Source: Mesorhizobium sp. M3A.F.Ca.ET.080.04.2.1 (GTDB taxonomy: Bacteria > Pseudomonadota > Alphaproteobacteria > Rhizobiales > Rhizobiaceae). Taken from it: DNA of 64,000 nt. Made by a program: the position numbers and the translations under genes. Below the pieces are notes generated by a model. It was not told the DNA's origin, did no database searches, and saw nothing but the letters and a program-made list of their open reading frames with translations. The stretch spans positions 1,488,001-1,552,000 of the forward strand of contig NZ_CP034451.1 in the NCBI RefSeq assembly GCF_003952525.1, in the 5' to 3' direction. Within the stretch, counting starts at the first letter, position 1; the number at the start of each line of letters is the position of its first letter. Of the stretch, positions 24,553 through 33,828 are shown piece by piece.

Positions 24553-26949
24553 TTGCGCAGCCATAGGCAGGCCGGTTTGGCACGCCTCTATGGGGCGACC
24601 GCCTTGGCATGCCTGTTCGCCTGCGCGGTGCCGACGGCGCCCGCCCTGGCACAGGACATCACCGCGAAGCCCGTTCCCTCCGGCACGCAGATGCTGCTTG
24701 CCGCCGATACGCTGGTCTACAACAACGACAACCACACCGTGACCGCCGTCGGCGGCGTGCAGATCGACTATGGCGGCAACAAGCTGGTCGCCCAGCGCGT
24801 CGAGTACAACCGCGACACCAAGCGCCTTGTCGCCAGCGGCGCCGTCGAGCTGATCAACAGCGACGGCACCAAGATCAATGCCGAGCATATCGACATCACC
24901 GACGATTTCGCGGACGGCTTCACCAACGCCTTGCGCGTCGAGACGGTCGAGCAAGCCTATTTTGCCGCCGAGAGCGCCGAGCGCATGGGCGGCGTGCTGA
25001 CGACCTTCCACAATGGCGTCTACACCGCCTGCGAGCCCTGCGAGGACAAGCCGGACAAGGCGCCGACATGGCGCGTCAAGGCGCGCAAGATCATCTGGAA
25101 CGGCCAGAAGAAGACGGTTCGCTTCGAGAACGCGAATTTCGAGTTCTTCGGCTATCCGCTCGCCTATCTGCCGGCGTTCGAGATCGCCGACCCCTCGGTG
25201 AAACACAAGAGCGGCTTCCTGATTCCCGGAATCACTTACAACACCGACCTCGGGGTCGGCGTGAAGGTCCCCTATTATTTCGCCCTCTCGCCGACTTACG
25301 ACCTGACCGTCACCGGTACCGGCTACACCAAGCAGGGCTTTCTCGGCGAAGCCGAATGGCGCCAGCGCTTCAACAATGGCGAGTACACGCTGAAGATAGC
25401 GGGCATCCACCAGCAGGACCCCGACACGTTCATCGACGCCAGCGGCCACAACGTGAATTCGGGCGCGGCCGGCGATCCGAACAAGTTCCGCGGCATGATG
25501 GGCACCAAGGGCCAGTTCGCCATCAACGAGCGCTGGAACTTCGGCTGGGACGTGCTGCTGCAGTCCGACAAGAATTTTTCGCGAACCTATAACATCGACG
25601 GCTACAGCGATCTCGTCCACCAGTCGTCGCTCTATCTGACCGGCTTGAGCGACCGCAATTATTTCGACGTGCGCGCGATGCGCTTCTCGGTCCAGGAGAA
25701 CACGCTCTCCAGCGATCCGACGGCGCGCGCCGGCGAGCAGCCCTGGGTGCTGCCTTCGCTCGATTATGCCTATATCCCCGACATGTCGGTGGCCGGCGGC
25801 CAGCTGTCGCTGAACGTCAACGCGCGCGCCATCAGCCGCGATCGGCTGGATGCCGTGCTGGAGGATGTTTCGGATCCCACTTCGGTCAACAATGTGCGCG
25901 GCATCGAGGGCCAATCGACCCGGCTGACAGCCGAGACGGAATGGAAGCGCACCTTCACCACCGATGGCGGGCTGCAGTTGACCCCGCTGCTCGCGCTGCG
26001 CGGCGATGCCGGCTACGTCAACGCCAATTCCGCCTCGCTCGAGGCGGTCAACCAGATGGCGACGAACCTCGGCGAGCAGGACGACATGCGCACGTCGCTT
26101 GCCCGCTACATGGCCACGCTCGGCCTCGAGATGCGCTGGCCGCTTCTGTTCTCGATGCCGAGCTCGAGCCACATTCTCGAGCCGATGGGCCAAGTCTTCG
26201 TGCGTCCGAACGAGCAGTATGTGGGCGGCCTCGCCGTTCCCAACGAGGACGCGCAGAGCTTCGTCTTCGACGCCACGACACTGTTCGAGCGCGACAAGTT
26301 CTCCGGCTACGACCGCATGGAAGGCGGCACCCGCGCCAATGTCGGCTTCCGCTATTCGGGTTCCTACGACAATGGCTGGGCCACCAATGCCATCTTCGGC
26401 CAGTCCTACCAGTTGGCCGGCCAGAATTCCTTCGATGCGCCCGACCTGGTGAATGCCGGCGCGTATTCGGGTCTGCAGACCCCGAGTTCCGACTATGTCG
26501 GCCTGGTCGGCTTCAGCAGCCCGAACGGCGTCTCCGGCTCGCTTAGCGGCCGCTTCGACGAACAGTCCCTCGAGGTGAGGCGCGCCGAGGTGAAGGCCGC
26601 CTATTCCGGCCTGCCGGTCTCGCTTAGCGCCAAATATGCCTTCATCCAGGCGCAGCCGCTCTATGGCTTCGCCACCGACCGTCACGAGGTCACTCTCGGC
26701 GCGTCGACGCATCTGGCCGAGAACTGGCGCGTCTTCGGGACCAGCACTTACGATATCGAGCAGAACGTGATGGTCAAAGACGGCGTCGGCTTTGCCTACA
26801 ACGATTCCTGCTTCACCTATGTGATGACGTTCGCGCAAACGCGCGATTCGGTGACCAAGGAGCTGTCGCAGAGCGTCGGCTTCAACCTGTCGTTCCGCAC
26901 CCTCGGCGATTTCGGCTCGTCGACCAGCGCCGTCGACACGATCCAATAG
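24553..26949 (+). CDS. lptD: LPS-assembly protein LptD
   Basis: 798 aa. Signal peptide from the TTG at 24553 (RSHRQAGLARLYGATALACL, cleavage after ALAQ), with AGGGAGG five bases upstream; a GTG at 24538 overlapping the lptG stop is a less likely start. Residues 45-190 form the OstA jellyroll (LLAADTLVYNNDNHTVTAVG), which receives LPS; the rest is the outer-membrane beta-barrel, ending FNLSFRTLGDFG. Inserts LPS in the outer leaflet together with LptE. Two Cys near residue 165 (YTACEPCED) and one near 755 could make the barrel-jellyroll disulfide. Confidence 0.93.
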   Translation: MRSHRQAGLARLYGATALACLFACAVPTAPALAQDITAKPVPSGTQMLLAADTLVYNNDNHTVTAVGGVQIDYGGNKLVAQRVEYNRDTKRLVASGAVELINSDGTKINAEHIDITDDFADGFTNALRVETVEQAYFAAESAERMGGVLTTFHNGVYTACEPCEDKPDKAPTWRVKARKIIWNGQKKTVRFENANFEFFGYPLAYLPAFEIADPSVKHKSGFLIPGITYNTDLGVGVKVPYYFALSPTYDLTVTGTGYTKQGFLGEAEWRQRFNNGEYTLKIAGIHQQDPDTFIDASGHNVNSGAAGDPNKFRGMMGTKGQFAINERWNFGWDVLLQSDKNFSRTYNIDGYSDLVHQSSLYLTGLSDRNYFDVRAMRFSVQENTLSSDPTARAGEQPWVLPSLDYAYIPDMSVAGGQLSLNVNARAISRDRLDAVLEDVSDPTSVNNVRGIEGQSTRLTAETEWKRTFTTDGGLQLTPLLALRGDAGYVNANSASLEAVNQMATNLGEQDDMRTSLARYMATLGLEMRWPLLFSMPSSSHILEPMGQVFVRPNEQYVGGLAVPNEDAQSFVFDATTLFERDKFSGYDRMEGGTRANVGFRYSGSYDNGWATNAIFGQSYQLAGQNSFDAPDLVNAGAYSGLQTPSSDYVGLVGFSSPNGVSGSLSGRFDEQSLEVRRAEVKAAYSGLPVSLSAKYAFIQAQPLYGFATDRHEVTLGASTHLAENWRVFGTSTYDIEQNVMVKDGVGFAYNDSCFTYVMTFAQTRDSVTKELSQSVGFNLSFRTLGDFGSSTSAVDTIQ

Positions 26950-27027
26950 GCGGGGCGCGGGCAAGCGGCTTCGGGCAGACGAAGGCAGGATCTTGGTGCG
27001 AGTTCCCAGCCCGGGCCTTGATTTGGC

Positions 27028-27159
27028 GCATGATCTCTCGAAAATGCGCGTGATTCCAATGCAGGTGTTGCGGCGACATTGTTTCGCCGTATAGAGCGGG
27101 CATGGGGTCGGCCACTTGGCATGTCCCGAAATCGGGGTCGATTTTCGGAAGGATCATGC
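27028..27159. repeat. Rhizobial GATCATG palindrome, degenerate and apparently split
   Basis: A compact copy at 27119-27159 runs GCATG-TCCCGAAA ... TTTTCGGAA-GGATCATGC. A second left arm, GCATGATCTCTCGAAAA, lies about 95 bases earlier at 27028-27044. The element is related to the intact palindrome at 41290-41338. It lies in the 287-base gap between lptD and surA, which otherwise holds nothing I recognise. Confidence 0.5.
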
Positions 27160-27236
27160 GCAGGATCAAAGGCTACAGCGTTCCTTGCGCGTCCGGGCGC
27201 GGCGCTATGGCAGCGGGATGAATTTGGGAAGGTGAG

Positions 27237-28160
27237 ATGAGGAAGTACCTGTTCTCGGCAGGATTCGCGCTCATGCTGGCGGTGACCTCGGTTTCGATCG
27301 CGGCGATGACGCCGCCGGCATTCGCAAGCACGATCAAATACATCGTCAACAACATACCGATCACCACCGGCGATATCGCGCACCGGGCCGCGTTCCTCAA
27401 GCTGCAGCGCAAGAAGGGCAATGCCGGCCAGGAGATGATCGACCAGACGCTGCGGCTGGCCGAGGCCAGGCGGCTCGGCATCCGCATCACCGACCAGCAG
27501 GTCGACGCTGCCTATCAGCGCTTTGCTTCCAACAACAAGATGCCGCTGGGCAAGCTTGACGCCATCATGTCCCAATCGGGCGTGACCAAGGAGCACTTCA
27601 AGGAGTTCATCCGCGCCCAAATGGCCTGGAACCAGGCGCTCGGCGCGCGCTACCGCTCCGGCGAAGGCGGCTCGGTGACCGAGCAGGACGCGGTGCGCCG
27701 CATGCTCGACAAGGGCGGCGCCAAGCCCTCCGCCATGGAATATATGCTGCAGCAAGTGATCTTCGTGGTGCCGGCCTCCGAGCGCGGAGCAACGCTTGCC
27801 AAGCGCAAGCGCGAAGCCGACGCCATGCGCGCCCGTTTCAACGGCTGCAACACCACGCGCGAATTCGCCAAGGGGCTGATCGACGTCACCGTGCGTGATC
27901 TCGGCCGCGTGCTGGCGCCGCAATTGCCGCCGGACTGGGCTGAACAGATCAAGGCGACCAAGGTCGGCAGCGCCACGCCGACGCGTGCGACCGAGCGCGG
28001 CGTCGAGTTCATCGGCATCTGCTCTTCGCGCGAGGTTTCCGACGACAAGGCGGCTCAGATGGTGTTCCAGGCCGAAGGCGGCAACGACAAGGATGCCGAC
28101 GAGCTCAGCAAGAAATATGTCGACGAGCTGCGCAAGAAGGCCAAGATCGTCGAGCGCTAG
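27237..28160 (+). CDS. SurA N-terminal domain protein (periplasmic chaperone, parvulin part not obvious)
   Basis: 307 aa with a signal peptide ending AFAS near residue 31. Residues 33-150 match the SurA N-terminal chaperone domain: IKYIVNNIPITTGDIAHRAAF, EMIDQTLRLAEARRLGIRIT and GVTKEHFKEFIRAQMAWNQ. The remaining 150 residues hold QQVIFVVP and EFIGICSSREV, which sit where a parvulin PPIase domain would be, but the usual parvulin His and Asp motifs are not clear. Lies in the classic lptD-surA-pdxA-rsmA order, supporting a role in outer-membrane protein (for example LptD) folding. Confidence 0.85.
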   Translation: MRKYLFSAGFALMLAVTSVSIAAMTPPAFASTIKYIVNNIPITTGDIAHRAAFLKLQRKKGNAGQEMIDQTLRLAEARRLGIRITDQQVDAAYQRFASNNKMPLGKLDAIMSQSGVTKEHFKEFIRAQMAWNQALGARYRSGEGGSVTEQDAVRRMLDKGGAKPSAMEYMLQQVIFVVPASERGATLAKRKREADAMRARFNGCNTTREFAKGLIDVTVRDLGRVLAPQLPPDWAEQIKATKVGSATPTRATERGVEFIGICSSREVSDDKAAQMVFQAEGGNDKDADELSKKYVDELRKKAKIVER

Positions 28161-28243
28161 GACGCCGGGCCAGGCGGCGTGACCGGACAGATTGACCCCG
28201 CCGCGCCCCAAGCCAATATGGGCAGTCTGTCCCGCGAGACGGC

Positions 28244-29278
28244 ATGAGCATGCCAAAGAGAGTTGCGCCGCTGGCACTCACCGTCGGGGACCCTTCCGGC
28301 GTCGGGCCGGAGATCGCCATCGCCGCGTGGCGGGCCGGCGACAGCGCCGGCGTGCCCCCTTTCTATCTGCTGGCCGATCCGGCCCTGATGGAAGCGCGCG
28401 CGCGTGCGATCGGTGCCAAGGTGGCGCTCACCGAAACGCTGCCGGCGCAGGCGGCGCAGCACTTCGCCCGCACGCTGCCCATCGTTCCGCTCGAGGCGCG
28501 CCATCTCGACCGTCCCGGACAGCCGCAAACGGGCAACGCGGCCGGTACCATCGAGGCCATCGACCGCGCCGTCGCCGACTGCCTCGCCGGCCGCGCCGCC
28601 GCGGTCGTCACCTGCCCCATCGCCAAGAAGCCGCTCTACGATGCCGGATTCCGCTTCCCTGGCCATACCGAATACCTGGCGCATCTGGCATCCCGCCACA
28701 CCGGGGCGGAAGCGACCCCGGTGATGCTGCTCGCCGGCCCCGAACTGCGCACCGTGCCGGTCACCAGTCACATCGCGCTGGCCGAGGTGCCGAAGGTGCT
28801 GACGAGCGAGATGATCATCGTCACCGCCCGCATCACCGCCGCCGATCTCAAGAGCCGCTTCGGCATTGCGCGGCCGCGGCTTGCCATCGCCGGGCTCAAT
28901 CCGCATGCCGGCGAAGGCGGCGCGATGGGCGCCGAGGATATCGCCATCGTGCAACCCGCTGTCGAGGCACTGAGAGCGGAAGGCATCGATGCGGTCGGAC
29001 CGCTGCCGGCCGACACGATGTTTCATCCGCGCGCGCGGGCTCTCTATGACGCGGCTCTGTGCATGTATCACGACCAGGCGCTGATCCCTGCCAAGACGCT
29101 CGCCTTCGACGAGGCCGTCAACGTGACGCTGGGCCTGCCGTTCATCCGCACATCGCCGGACCACGGCACGGCCTTCGACATCGCGGGCAAAGGGCTGGCG
29201 CGGGCCGACAGCCTGATCGCGGCGCTGAAGCTCGCCCGCCGGCTTGCCGACAGCGGACGTGCCACGGCGGCCGCATGA
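28244..29278 (+). CDS. pdxA: 4-hydroxythreonine-4-phosphate dehydrogenase
   Basis: 344 aa. [14 protein letters not shown] at the N-terminus, FPGHTEYLA and [19 protein letters not shown] with metal-binding His residues, and [18 protein letters not shown] near the end are PdxA signatures. NAD(P)-dependent oxidation of 4-phosphohydroxy-L-threonine in pyridoxal phosphate synthesis. Two in-frame ATGs (28244, 28250) are possible; the difference is two residues. Seventeen bases separate it from rsmA. Confidence 0.94.
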   Translation: MSMPKRVAPLALTVGDPSGVGPEIAIAAWRAGDSAGVPPFYLLADPALMEARARAIGAKVALTETLPAQAAQHFARTLPIVPLEARHLDRPGQPQTGNAAGTIEAIDRAVADCLAGRAAAVVTCPIAKKPLYDAGFRFPGHTEYLAHLASRHTGAEATPVMLLAGPELRTVPVTSHIALAEVPKVLTSEMIIVTARITAADLKSRFGIARPRLAIAGLNPHAGEGGAMGAEDIAIVQPAVEALRAEGIDAVGPLPADTMFHPRARALYDAALCMYHDQALIPAKTLAFDEAVNVTLGLPFIRTSPDHGTAFDIAGKGLARADSLIAALKLARRLADSGRATAAA

Positions 29279-29294
29279 GCACAGGCGCTCGCGC

Positions 29295-30128
29295 ATGACC
29301 ATCGACGGATTGCCGCCGCTGCGCGAGGTGATCGAGCGTCACGGCCTGCAGGCAAAGAAGGCGCTCGGCCAGAATTTCCTGCTCGACCTCAACCTGACCG
29401 GCAAGATCGCGCGCGCGGCCGGCGACCTCAGCGCGACGACGGTAATCGAGGTCGGCCCCGGCCCGGGCGGGCTGACCAGAGCGCTGCTCTTCAACGGCGC
29501 GAAACGGGTGATCGCCATCGAACGCGACGAACGCTGCCTTGAGGCTCTCGCCGAGGTCTCCCACCACTATCCCGGCCGGCTGGAGATCATCGCCGGCGAT
29601 GCGTTGAAGGCAGACTTCATCACTCTTGCCGGCAAGGCGAATGGCGGACCGGTGAAGATTGTCGCCAACCTGCCCTACAATATCGGCACGGAACTGCTTG
29701 TCCGCTGGCTGACGGTGGCTGAATGGCCGCCCTTCTATCAATCGATGACGCTGATGTTCCAGCGCGAGGTGGCCGAGCGCATCACCGCCTGTCCGGGCAG
29801 CGACGCCTATGGCCGGCTCGGGGTGCTGGCGGGCTGGCGCACGGAAGCAAAGATCGCCTTCGACGTGCCGCCGCAGGCCTTCACGCCACCCCCCAAGGTC
29901 ACCTCCTCGGTCGTGCATCTGATGCCGCGCGCAATTCCCCTGCCCGCCGATGGACGAAGGCTCGAACGCGTCACCGAAGCCGCCTTCGGCCAGCGCCGCA
30001 AGATGCTGAGGCAAAGCGTGAAGAGCCTCGGCGGCGTGGCGCTGCTGACCCGCGCCGGCATTGACCCGACGCGCCGCGCCGAGACGCTGAGCGTGGAAGA
30101 GTTCGTACGGCTGACGAACGCGGTGTAG
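29295..30128 (+). CDS. rsmA: 16S rRNA (adenine1518-N6/adenine1519-N6)-dimethyltransferase
   Basis: 277 aa. [10 protein letters not shown] near residue 20, [16 protein letters not shown] (SAM-binding GxGxG) and [11 protein letters not shown] (the NLPY adenine-flipping motif) identify KsgA/RsmA. Dimethylates two adenines in helix 45 of 16S rRNA during late small-subunit assembly. Co-transcribed with pdxA by spacing. Confidence 0.95.
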   Translation: MTIDGLPPLREVIERHGLQAKKALGQNFLLDLNLTGKIARAAGDLSATTVIEVGPGPGGLTRALLFNGAKRVIAIERDERCLEALAEVSHHYPGRLEIIAGDALKADFITLAGKANGGPVKIVANLPYNIGTELLVRWLTVAEWPPFYQSMTLMFQREVAERITACPGSDAYGRLGVLAGWRTEAKIAFDVPPQAFTPPPKVTSSVVHLMPRAIPLPADGRRLERVTEAAFGQRRKMLRQSVKSLGGVALLTRAGIDPTRRAETLSVEEFVRLTNAV

Positions 30129-30231
30129 CTCTCTTCTGCCCGCATACCGGGAAAAGGAAGGGATCCTTCTAACAGTTCGACGCGGCGCTTCGGCCAGCTC
30201 TACAACTCCTTATCGTTGGCGGCTGGAGCGT

Positions 30232-30546
30232 ATGTCGGGTCTGGCGCTTGTCATTCAACAGCGAACGCACTTCCAGACTCGCATCGACGCCGACATCCGG
30301 GATCGGGCATCTGCGGTGCTTGAAAACATGGGTCTCACGGTTTCGGATGCGGTTCGGATACTTCTCACCCGCACTGCCAATGAGGGCGCGCTGCCTATTG
30401 ACCTGGTCACAAACAGCGAGGCGCACGATGTGTGGTTCCGCGCCAAGGTGCGCGAGGCGCTGGAAGATCACCGGCCCGATATTTCTGACGATCAAGCCGA
30501 GGTGCATTTTGCGGAAGCGACGCGCGGCAGCGCGTCGCAAGGCTGA
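30232..30546 (+). CDS. RelB/DinJ family antitoxin
   Basis: 104 aa. TRIDADIRDRASAVLENMG followed by LTVSDAVRILLTRTANEGAL is the RelB/DinJ ribbon-helix-helix dimerisation and DNA-binding region, residues 17-58; the rest is a charged toxin-binding tail. ATG at 30232 follows GGAG by five bases. The gene appears intact, while its toxin partner 12 bases downstream is truncated, so it is an antitoxin without a working partner here. Confidence 0.8.
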   Translation: MSGLALVIQQRTHFQTRIDADIRDRASAVLENMGLTVSDAVRILLTRTANEGALPIDLVTNSEAHDVWFRAKVREALEDHRPDISDDQAEVHFAEATRGSASQG

Positions 30547-30558
30547 TGAATCCAAATC

Positions 30559-30718
30559 TTGAAGATCGTCTGGTCAGCGTTCGCGCTTTCGGATCGCGAC
30601 GGAATATTCACGCATATCGAGGCCGAGAACCCGGCGGCTGCGATAGCAATCGATGAGCGGATTGTCGCCGCGACAGTCCGTCTTCGGGACTTTCCCGAAA
30701 GCGGTCGGCCAGTCGCCG
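30559..30718 (+). pseudogene. Truncated RelE/ParE family toxin
   Basis: From a TTG at 30559: KIVWSAFALSDRDGIFTHIE, then NPAAAIAIDERIVAA and FPESGRPVA, the first half of a ParE/RelE toxin (about residues 1-52 of an expected 95). The similarity stops where the 3' end of gmk begins on the other strand; beyond there the frame is Arg/Pro-rich antisense of gmk. The C-terminal beta strands and catalytic or gyrase-binding region are gone. Confidence 0.65.
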
Positions 30719-31393
30719 CTACTCCGTCTTCTCGTCCAGCAGCCCCGAGACGAAGTCGAACAGGCCCGGCCGGCGGTCGCGGCGCAGGCGCTCGGCGGTG
30801 ACGATGGCACGGACCTCGGCGAAGGCGCGGTCGAGGTCGTCGTTGACAATGACGAAGTCGTATTCCTTCCAGTGCTCGATTTCGAGGCGGGCATTCTTCA
30901 GCCTTGTCTCGATGACCTGCTCCTGGTCCTCGGCGCGGCGCTTCAGCCGCGCCTTCAACTCCTTCATCGAGGGCGGCAGGATGAAGATCGAAACGATGTC
31001 GGCACGCATCTTCTCCTTGAGCTGCTGGGCGCCCTGCCAGTCGATGTCGAACAGCATGTCGCGGCCTTCGGCCAGCGCCATTTCCGCCGGCTCCCGCGGT
31101 GTGGCGTAGCAGTTGCCGTGCACCTCCGCCCATTCGAGCAACGCGTCGGAATCGCGCAGCCGCTCGAATTCGCGCATGCTGCAAAAATGATAGTGGACGC
31201 CTTCGATCTCCGAGCCGCGCCGCGGCCTGGTGGTGACGGAGACCGACAGTTCCAGGCTTGAATCGCTCTCCAGAAGATTGCGTGCGATCGTCGACTTGCC
31301 GGCGCCCGACGGTGACGACAGCACCAGCATAAGCCCGCGGCGGCGGATGCGGGACCCCAAATCCTTCGCGGCCATCGGTTCCTTGGCAACCAT
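30719..31393 (-). CDS. gmk: Guanylate kinase
   Basis: 224 aa. P-loop [10 protein letters not shown] near residue 24; GMP-binding [11 protein letters not shown] and VHYHF; lid region RLKRRAED. Phosphorylates GMP to GDP. ATG at 31393 lies five bases after the yicC stop, with GGAGTGA upstream; an in-frame ATG at 31375 with AAGGA is an alternative. Its 3' end abuts the broken toxin, suggesting the rearrangement that truncated the toxin occurred here without harming gmk. Confidence 0.94.
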   Translation of the reverse strand: MVAKEPMAAKDLGSRIRRRGLMLVLSSPSGAGKSTIARNLLESDSSLELSVSVTTRPRRGSEIEGVHYHFCSMREFERLRDSDALLEWAEVHGNCYATPREPAEMALAEGRDMLFDIDWQGAQQLKEKMRADIVSIFILPPSMKELKARLKRRAEDQEQVIETRLKNARLEIEHWKEYDFVIVNDDLDRAFAEVRAIVTAERLRRDRRPGLFDFVSGLLDEKTE

Positions 31394-31398
31394 CCCGG

Positions 31399-32289
31399 TC
31401 ACTCCAGATTCTGGACCTGTTCGCGAAACTGGTCGACCACCGCCTTCAGCTCCAGACCGATCGCGGTGACCGCGGCGGCGTTCGACTTGGAGCACAGCGT
31501 ATTCGATTCGCGGTTGAATTCCTGCGCCAGAAAATCGAGCTTGCGGCCGATGGCGCCGCCGCTCTTCAGGAGCGCTCTCCCGGAGGCCACATGCGTCTTC
31601 AACCGGTCGATCTCCTCGCGGATGTCGGCCTTGGTGGCGAGGAAGGCGGCTTCCTGATGTAGGCGGTTGGCGTCCAAATTGGCAGAGACATCCATCAGCA
31701 GCCGCACCTGCTCGGCGATGCGCTCGCGGATCGCCGCCGGCTCCCGCGACGGATCGGCCTCGGCCCTCAGCGTCAGCGCCTCGATGGCATCGATGTGGGC
31801 GGAAAGCAGAAGGCGCAGCGCCTCGCCCTCGTTCTGCCTGGCCTCCTCCAGCCCCACCAGCGCTGCGTCGAGCGCCAAGAGGATGGCGGCATCCAGGGCG
31901 GCCCGCTCCTCCTCGTTCTCCAGAGTATCGGGAATGTCGAGAACGCCGCGCAGAGCAAGCAGGCCGTCGGCGGTAGCCGGCGCGGTGCCGAACTGCTCCT
32001 GGAGGCGCTTGGCCAACCCAGCCAAGTCCTTGAGGAAGGCTTCATTGACCACCGGCTGCGCCTGCTGCGCGGCGGCGCGGCCGACCGTCAGGGTCGCCTG
32101 GAAATTGCCGCGCGCGAAGCGCTTCTGCACCGTTTGCCTGACCGCGGTCTCCAGGCGGTCGAAGCCTTGCGGCAGCCTCAGCCTGACCTCGACGCTCTTG
32201 CCGTTGACCGATTTCACTTCCCACGCAATCGACGTGCCGTCGCGTTCGGCGACTGCGCGCGCGAAACCGGTCATGCTCTGCACGTTCAT
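31399..32289 (-). CDS. YicC family endoribonuclease-like protein
   Basis: 296 aa. [12 protein letters not shown] opens the protein, [18 protein letters not shown] follows, and the C-terminal DUF1732 part ends [19 protein letters not shown] ... [13 protein letters not shown], all hallmarks of YicC/YloC. E. coli YicC has been linked to RNA turnover. The centre is helical and charged. Coupled to gmk downstream and follows mltG, as in other alphaproteobacteria. Confidence 0.9.
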   Translation of the reverse strand: MNVQSMTGFARAVAERDGTSIAWEVKSVNGKSVEVRLRLPQGFDRLETAVRQTVQKRFARGNFQATLTVGRAAAQQAQPVVNEAFLKDLAGLAKRLQEQFGTAPATADGLLALRGVLDIPDTLENEEERAALDAAILLALDAALVGLEEARQNEGEALRLLLSAHIDAIEALTLRAEADPSREPAAIRERIAEQVRLLMDVSANLDANRLHQEAAFLATKADIREEIDRLKTHVASGRALLKSGGAIGRKLDFLAQEFNRESNTLCSKSNAAAVTAIGLELKAVVDQFREQVQNLE

Positions 32290-32492
32290 GATGAAGTCGT
32301 CCCCCTGTCGCAGGTCAAGCGTTGTCCGACCAAGCGCGCCTCCTACTGAACCACTTGGATCTTGCGTATGGCCCGCGCGAAAAACCACCGCGGGCCATAT
32401 GCTGCAATCGCCAGACCTTCGGTCGGGCGGCTGGTCTCCCTCAAAACATGAATACGGCGCCGCGTCAAAGGACGCGGCGCAGATGCGCCTGG

Positions 32493-33743
32493 CTATTGGG
32501 CGGTATCACCGCCGGCGTCGCCGGTATCACCGCTGGTACCGCTGTCATCGCCAGCGCTGTTGTCCTCGGGAGCAGCCGGAGCTGTCGTCTGCCCGGAAGC
32601 CTTGGCGGCCTCGTCAGCCTGCTTCTTCTGCAGCGTGCGGTAGCGGGCGACGTTCTGGTTGTGCTCCTCCAGCGTGGCGGCAAACACATGGCCGCCATTG
32701 CCGTCGGCGACGAAATAGAGATCGTCCGTCTTCGACGGATTGGCCACCGCCTCGAGCGCCGCGCGGCCCGGATTGGCGATTGGCGTCGGCGGCAGGCCCT
32801 TGATGAGATAGGTGTTGTAGGGCGTCTGCTTGTCGATGTCGGATTGATAGATTGGACGATCGGCAGGCTTACCCTTGCCGCCGAACAGGCCGTAGATGAT
32901 GGTCGGATCGGATTGCAGCCGCATGCCCTTGGCCAGGCGGTTGAGGAAGACGGCCGCCACGCGCGAGCGCTCGTCGCCCCTGCCCGTCTCCTTCTCGACG
33001 ATCGAAGCCAGAATGACGAAGTCCTGGACATTGGCGATCGGCAGGTCCGGCGCCCGGTGCTCCCAGACATCATCAACCAGCTTCTTCTGGTCGGCCAGCA
33101 GTTTGTCGACAATCTGCTGGCGCGAATAGCCTCGCGTGAAGCGCAGCGTGTCGGTGGCAAGACTGCCCTCGGGCGGAATGGTTTTGGGCATGTCGCCGCT
33201 CAGCGCATCCTCTTGCGCGACGCGCTGCAGCGCCTGCTCTACCGTCAGTCCCTCAGGGATCGTCAGCGAATACATCACCGACTTGCCGCTCTTGAACAAC
33301 TCCATGATGTCGCGCATCGAGGCGCGCGGCTTGATGGCGTATTCACCTGGCTTCAGGACGGAGTCATTGCCGGTCGCGCGCACGCCCAGCCTGAAGATGC
33401 GCGCATCGCTGACCAGGCCGCGCCGCTCCAACTGCTCGGCGATCTCCTGCACGCCGGTGTTGGGCTTGACCATGAAGGTGTCGCCATTGGCGGACGGACC
33501 CGGCTCGACGAAGGCCTGCATGCCGAAATAGAGCGCCGCGCCGGAGGCGAGCACGATCAGGATCACCATCGAAAGGAGGAAGTTCAGGAACACGACGACC
33601 TGGCTGCGCGACGCGCGCGAGCGCTTGGAGGGCGGCGGCGTGCCGGCTTCAGGGCGTAGCGCTTCGGCGGCTGTCTTGGGCACGATCGGACCCTGTGCCT
33701 GCCGCTGCCCGAATTCCCCGCTGCCGCCCGGATTTGTGTTCAT
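32493..33743 (-). CDS. mltG: Endolytic transglycosylase MltG
   Basis: 416 aa. A single N-terminal membrane span near residue 47-70 follows a basic cytosolic segment (PPSKRSRASRSQ), then a LysM-like region (FMVKPNTGVQEIAEQLERRG) and the YceG catalytic domain with ASIVEKETG (catalytic Glu) and FLNRLAKGMRLQSDPTIIYG. Cuts nascent peptidoglycan strands at the inner membrane. The last 40 residues are a low-complexity Gly/Asp/Ala tail that is longer than usual. Eighty-five bases downstream of fabF. Confidence 0.93.
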   Translation of the reverse strand: MNTNPGGSGEFGQRQAQGPIVPKTAAEALRPEAGTPPPSKRSRASRSQVVVFLNFLLSMVILIVLASGAALYFGMQAFVEPGPSANGDTFMVKPNTGVQEIAEQLERRGLVSDARIFRLGVRATGNDSVLKPGEYAIKPRASMRDIMELFKSGKSVMYSLTIPEGLTVEQALQRVAQEDALSGDMPKTIPPEGSLATDTLRFTRGYSRQQIVDKLLADQKKLVDDVWEHRAPDLPIANVQDFVILASIVEKETGRGDERSRVAAVFLNRLAKGMRLQSDPTIIYGLFGGKGKPADRPIYQSDIDKQTPYNTYLIKGLPPTPIANPGRAALEAVANPSKTDDLYFVADGNGGHVFAATLEEHNQNVARYRTLQKKQADEAAKASGQTTAPAAPEDNSAGDDSGTSGDTGDAGGDTAQ

Positions 33744-33828
33744 GGCGCCCTACGTCTGCTCTTGCAACGAATCCCCCGGCGCAAGGCTAGGGGAGAATTT
33801 GGCAAAAATGACGGCAGGTGGCGGCTGC

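Noticed and set aside
22257..26949. Unusual LPS export gene arrangement
   Set aside because: lptF-lptG-lptD-surA-pdxA-rsmA is the standard alphaproteobacterial order.
24535..26964. An 809-codon frame antisense to lptD
   Set aside because: Composition is Arg/His/Gly/Ala-rich shadow typical of high-GC DNA; lptD on the other strand is clearly real.
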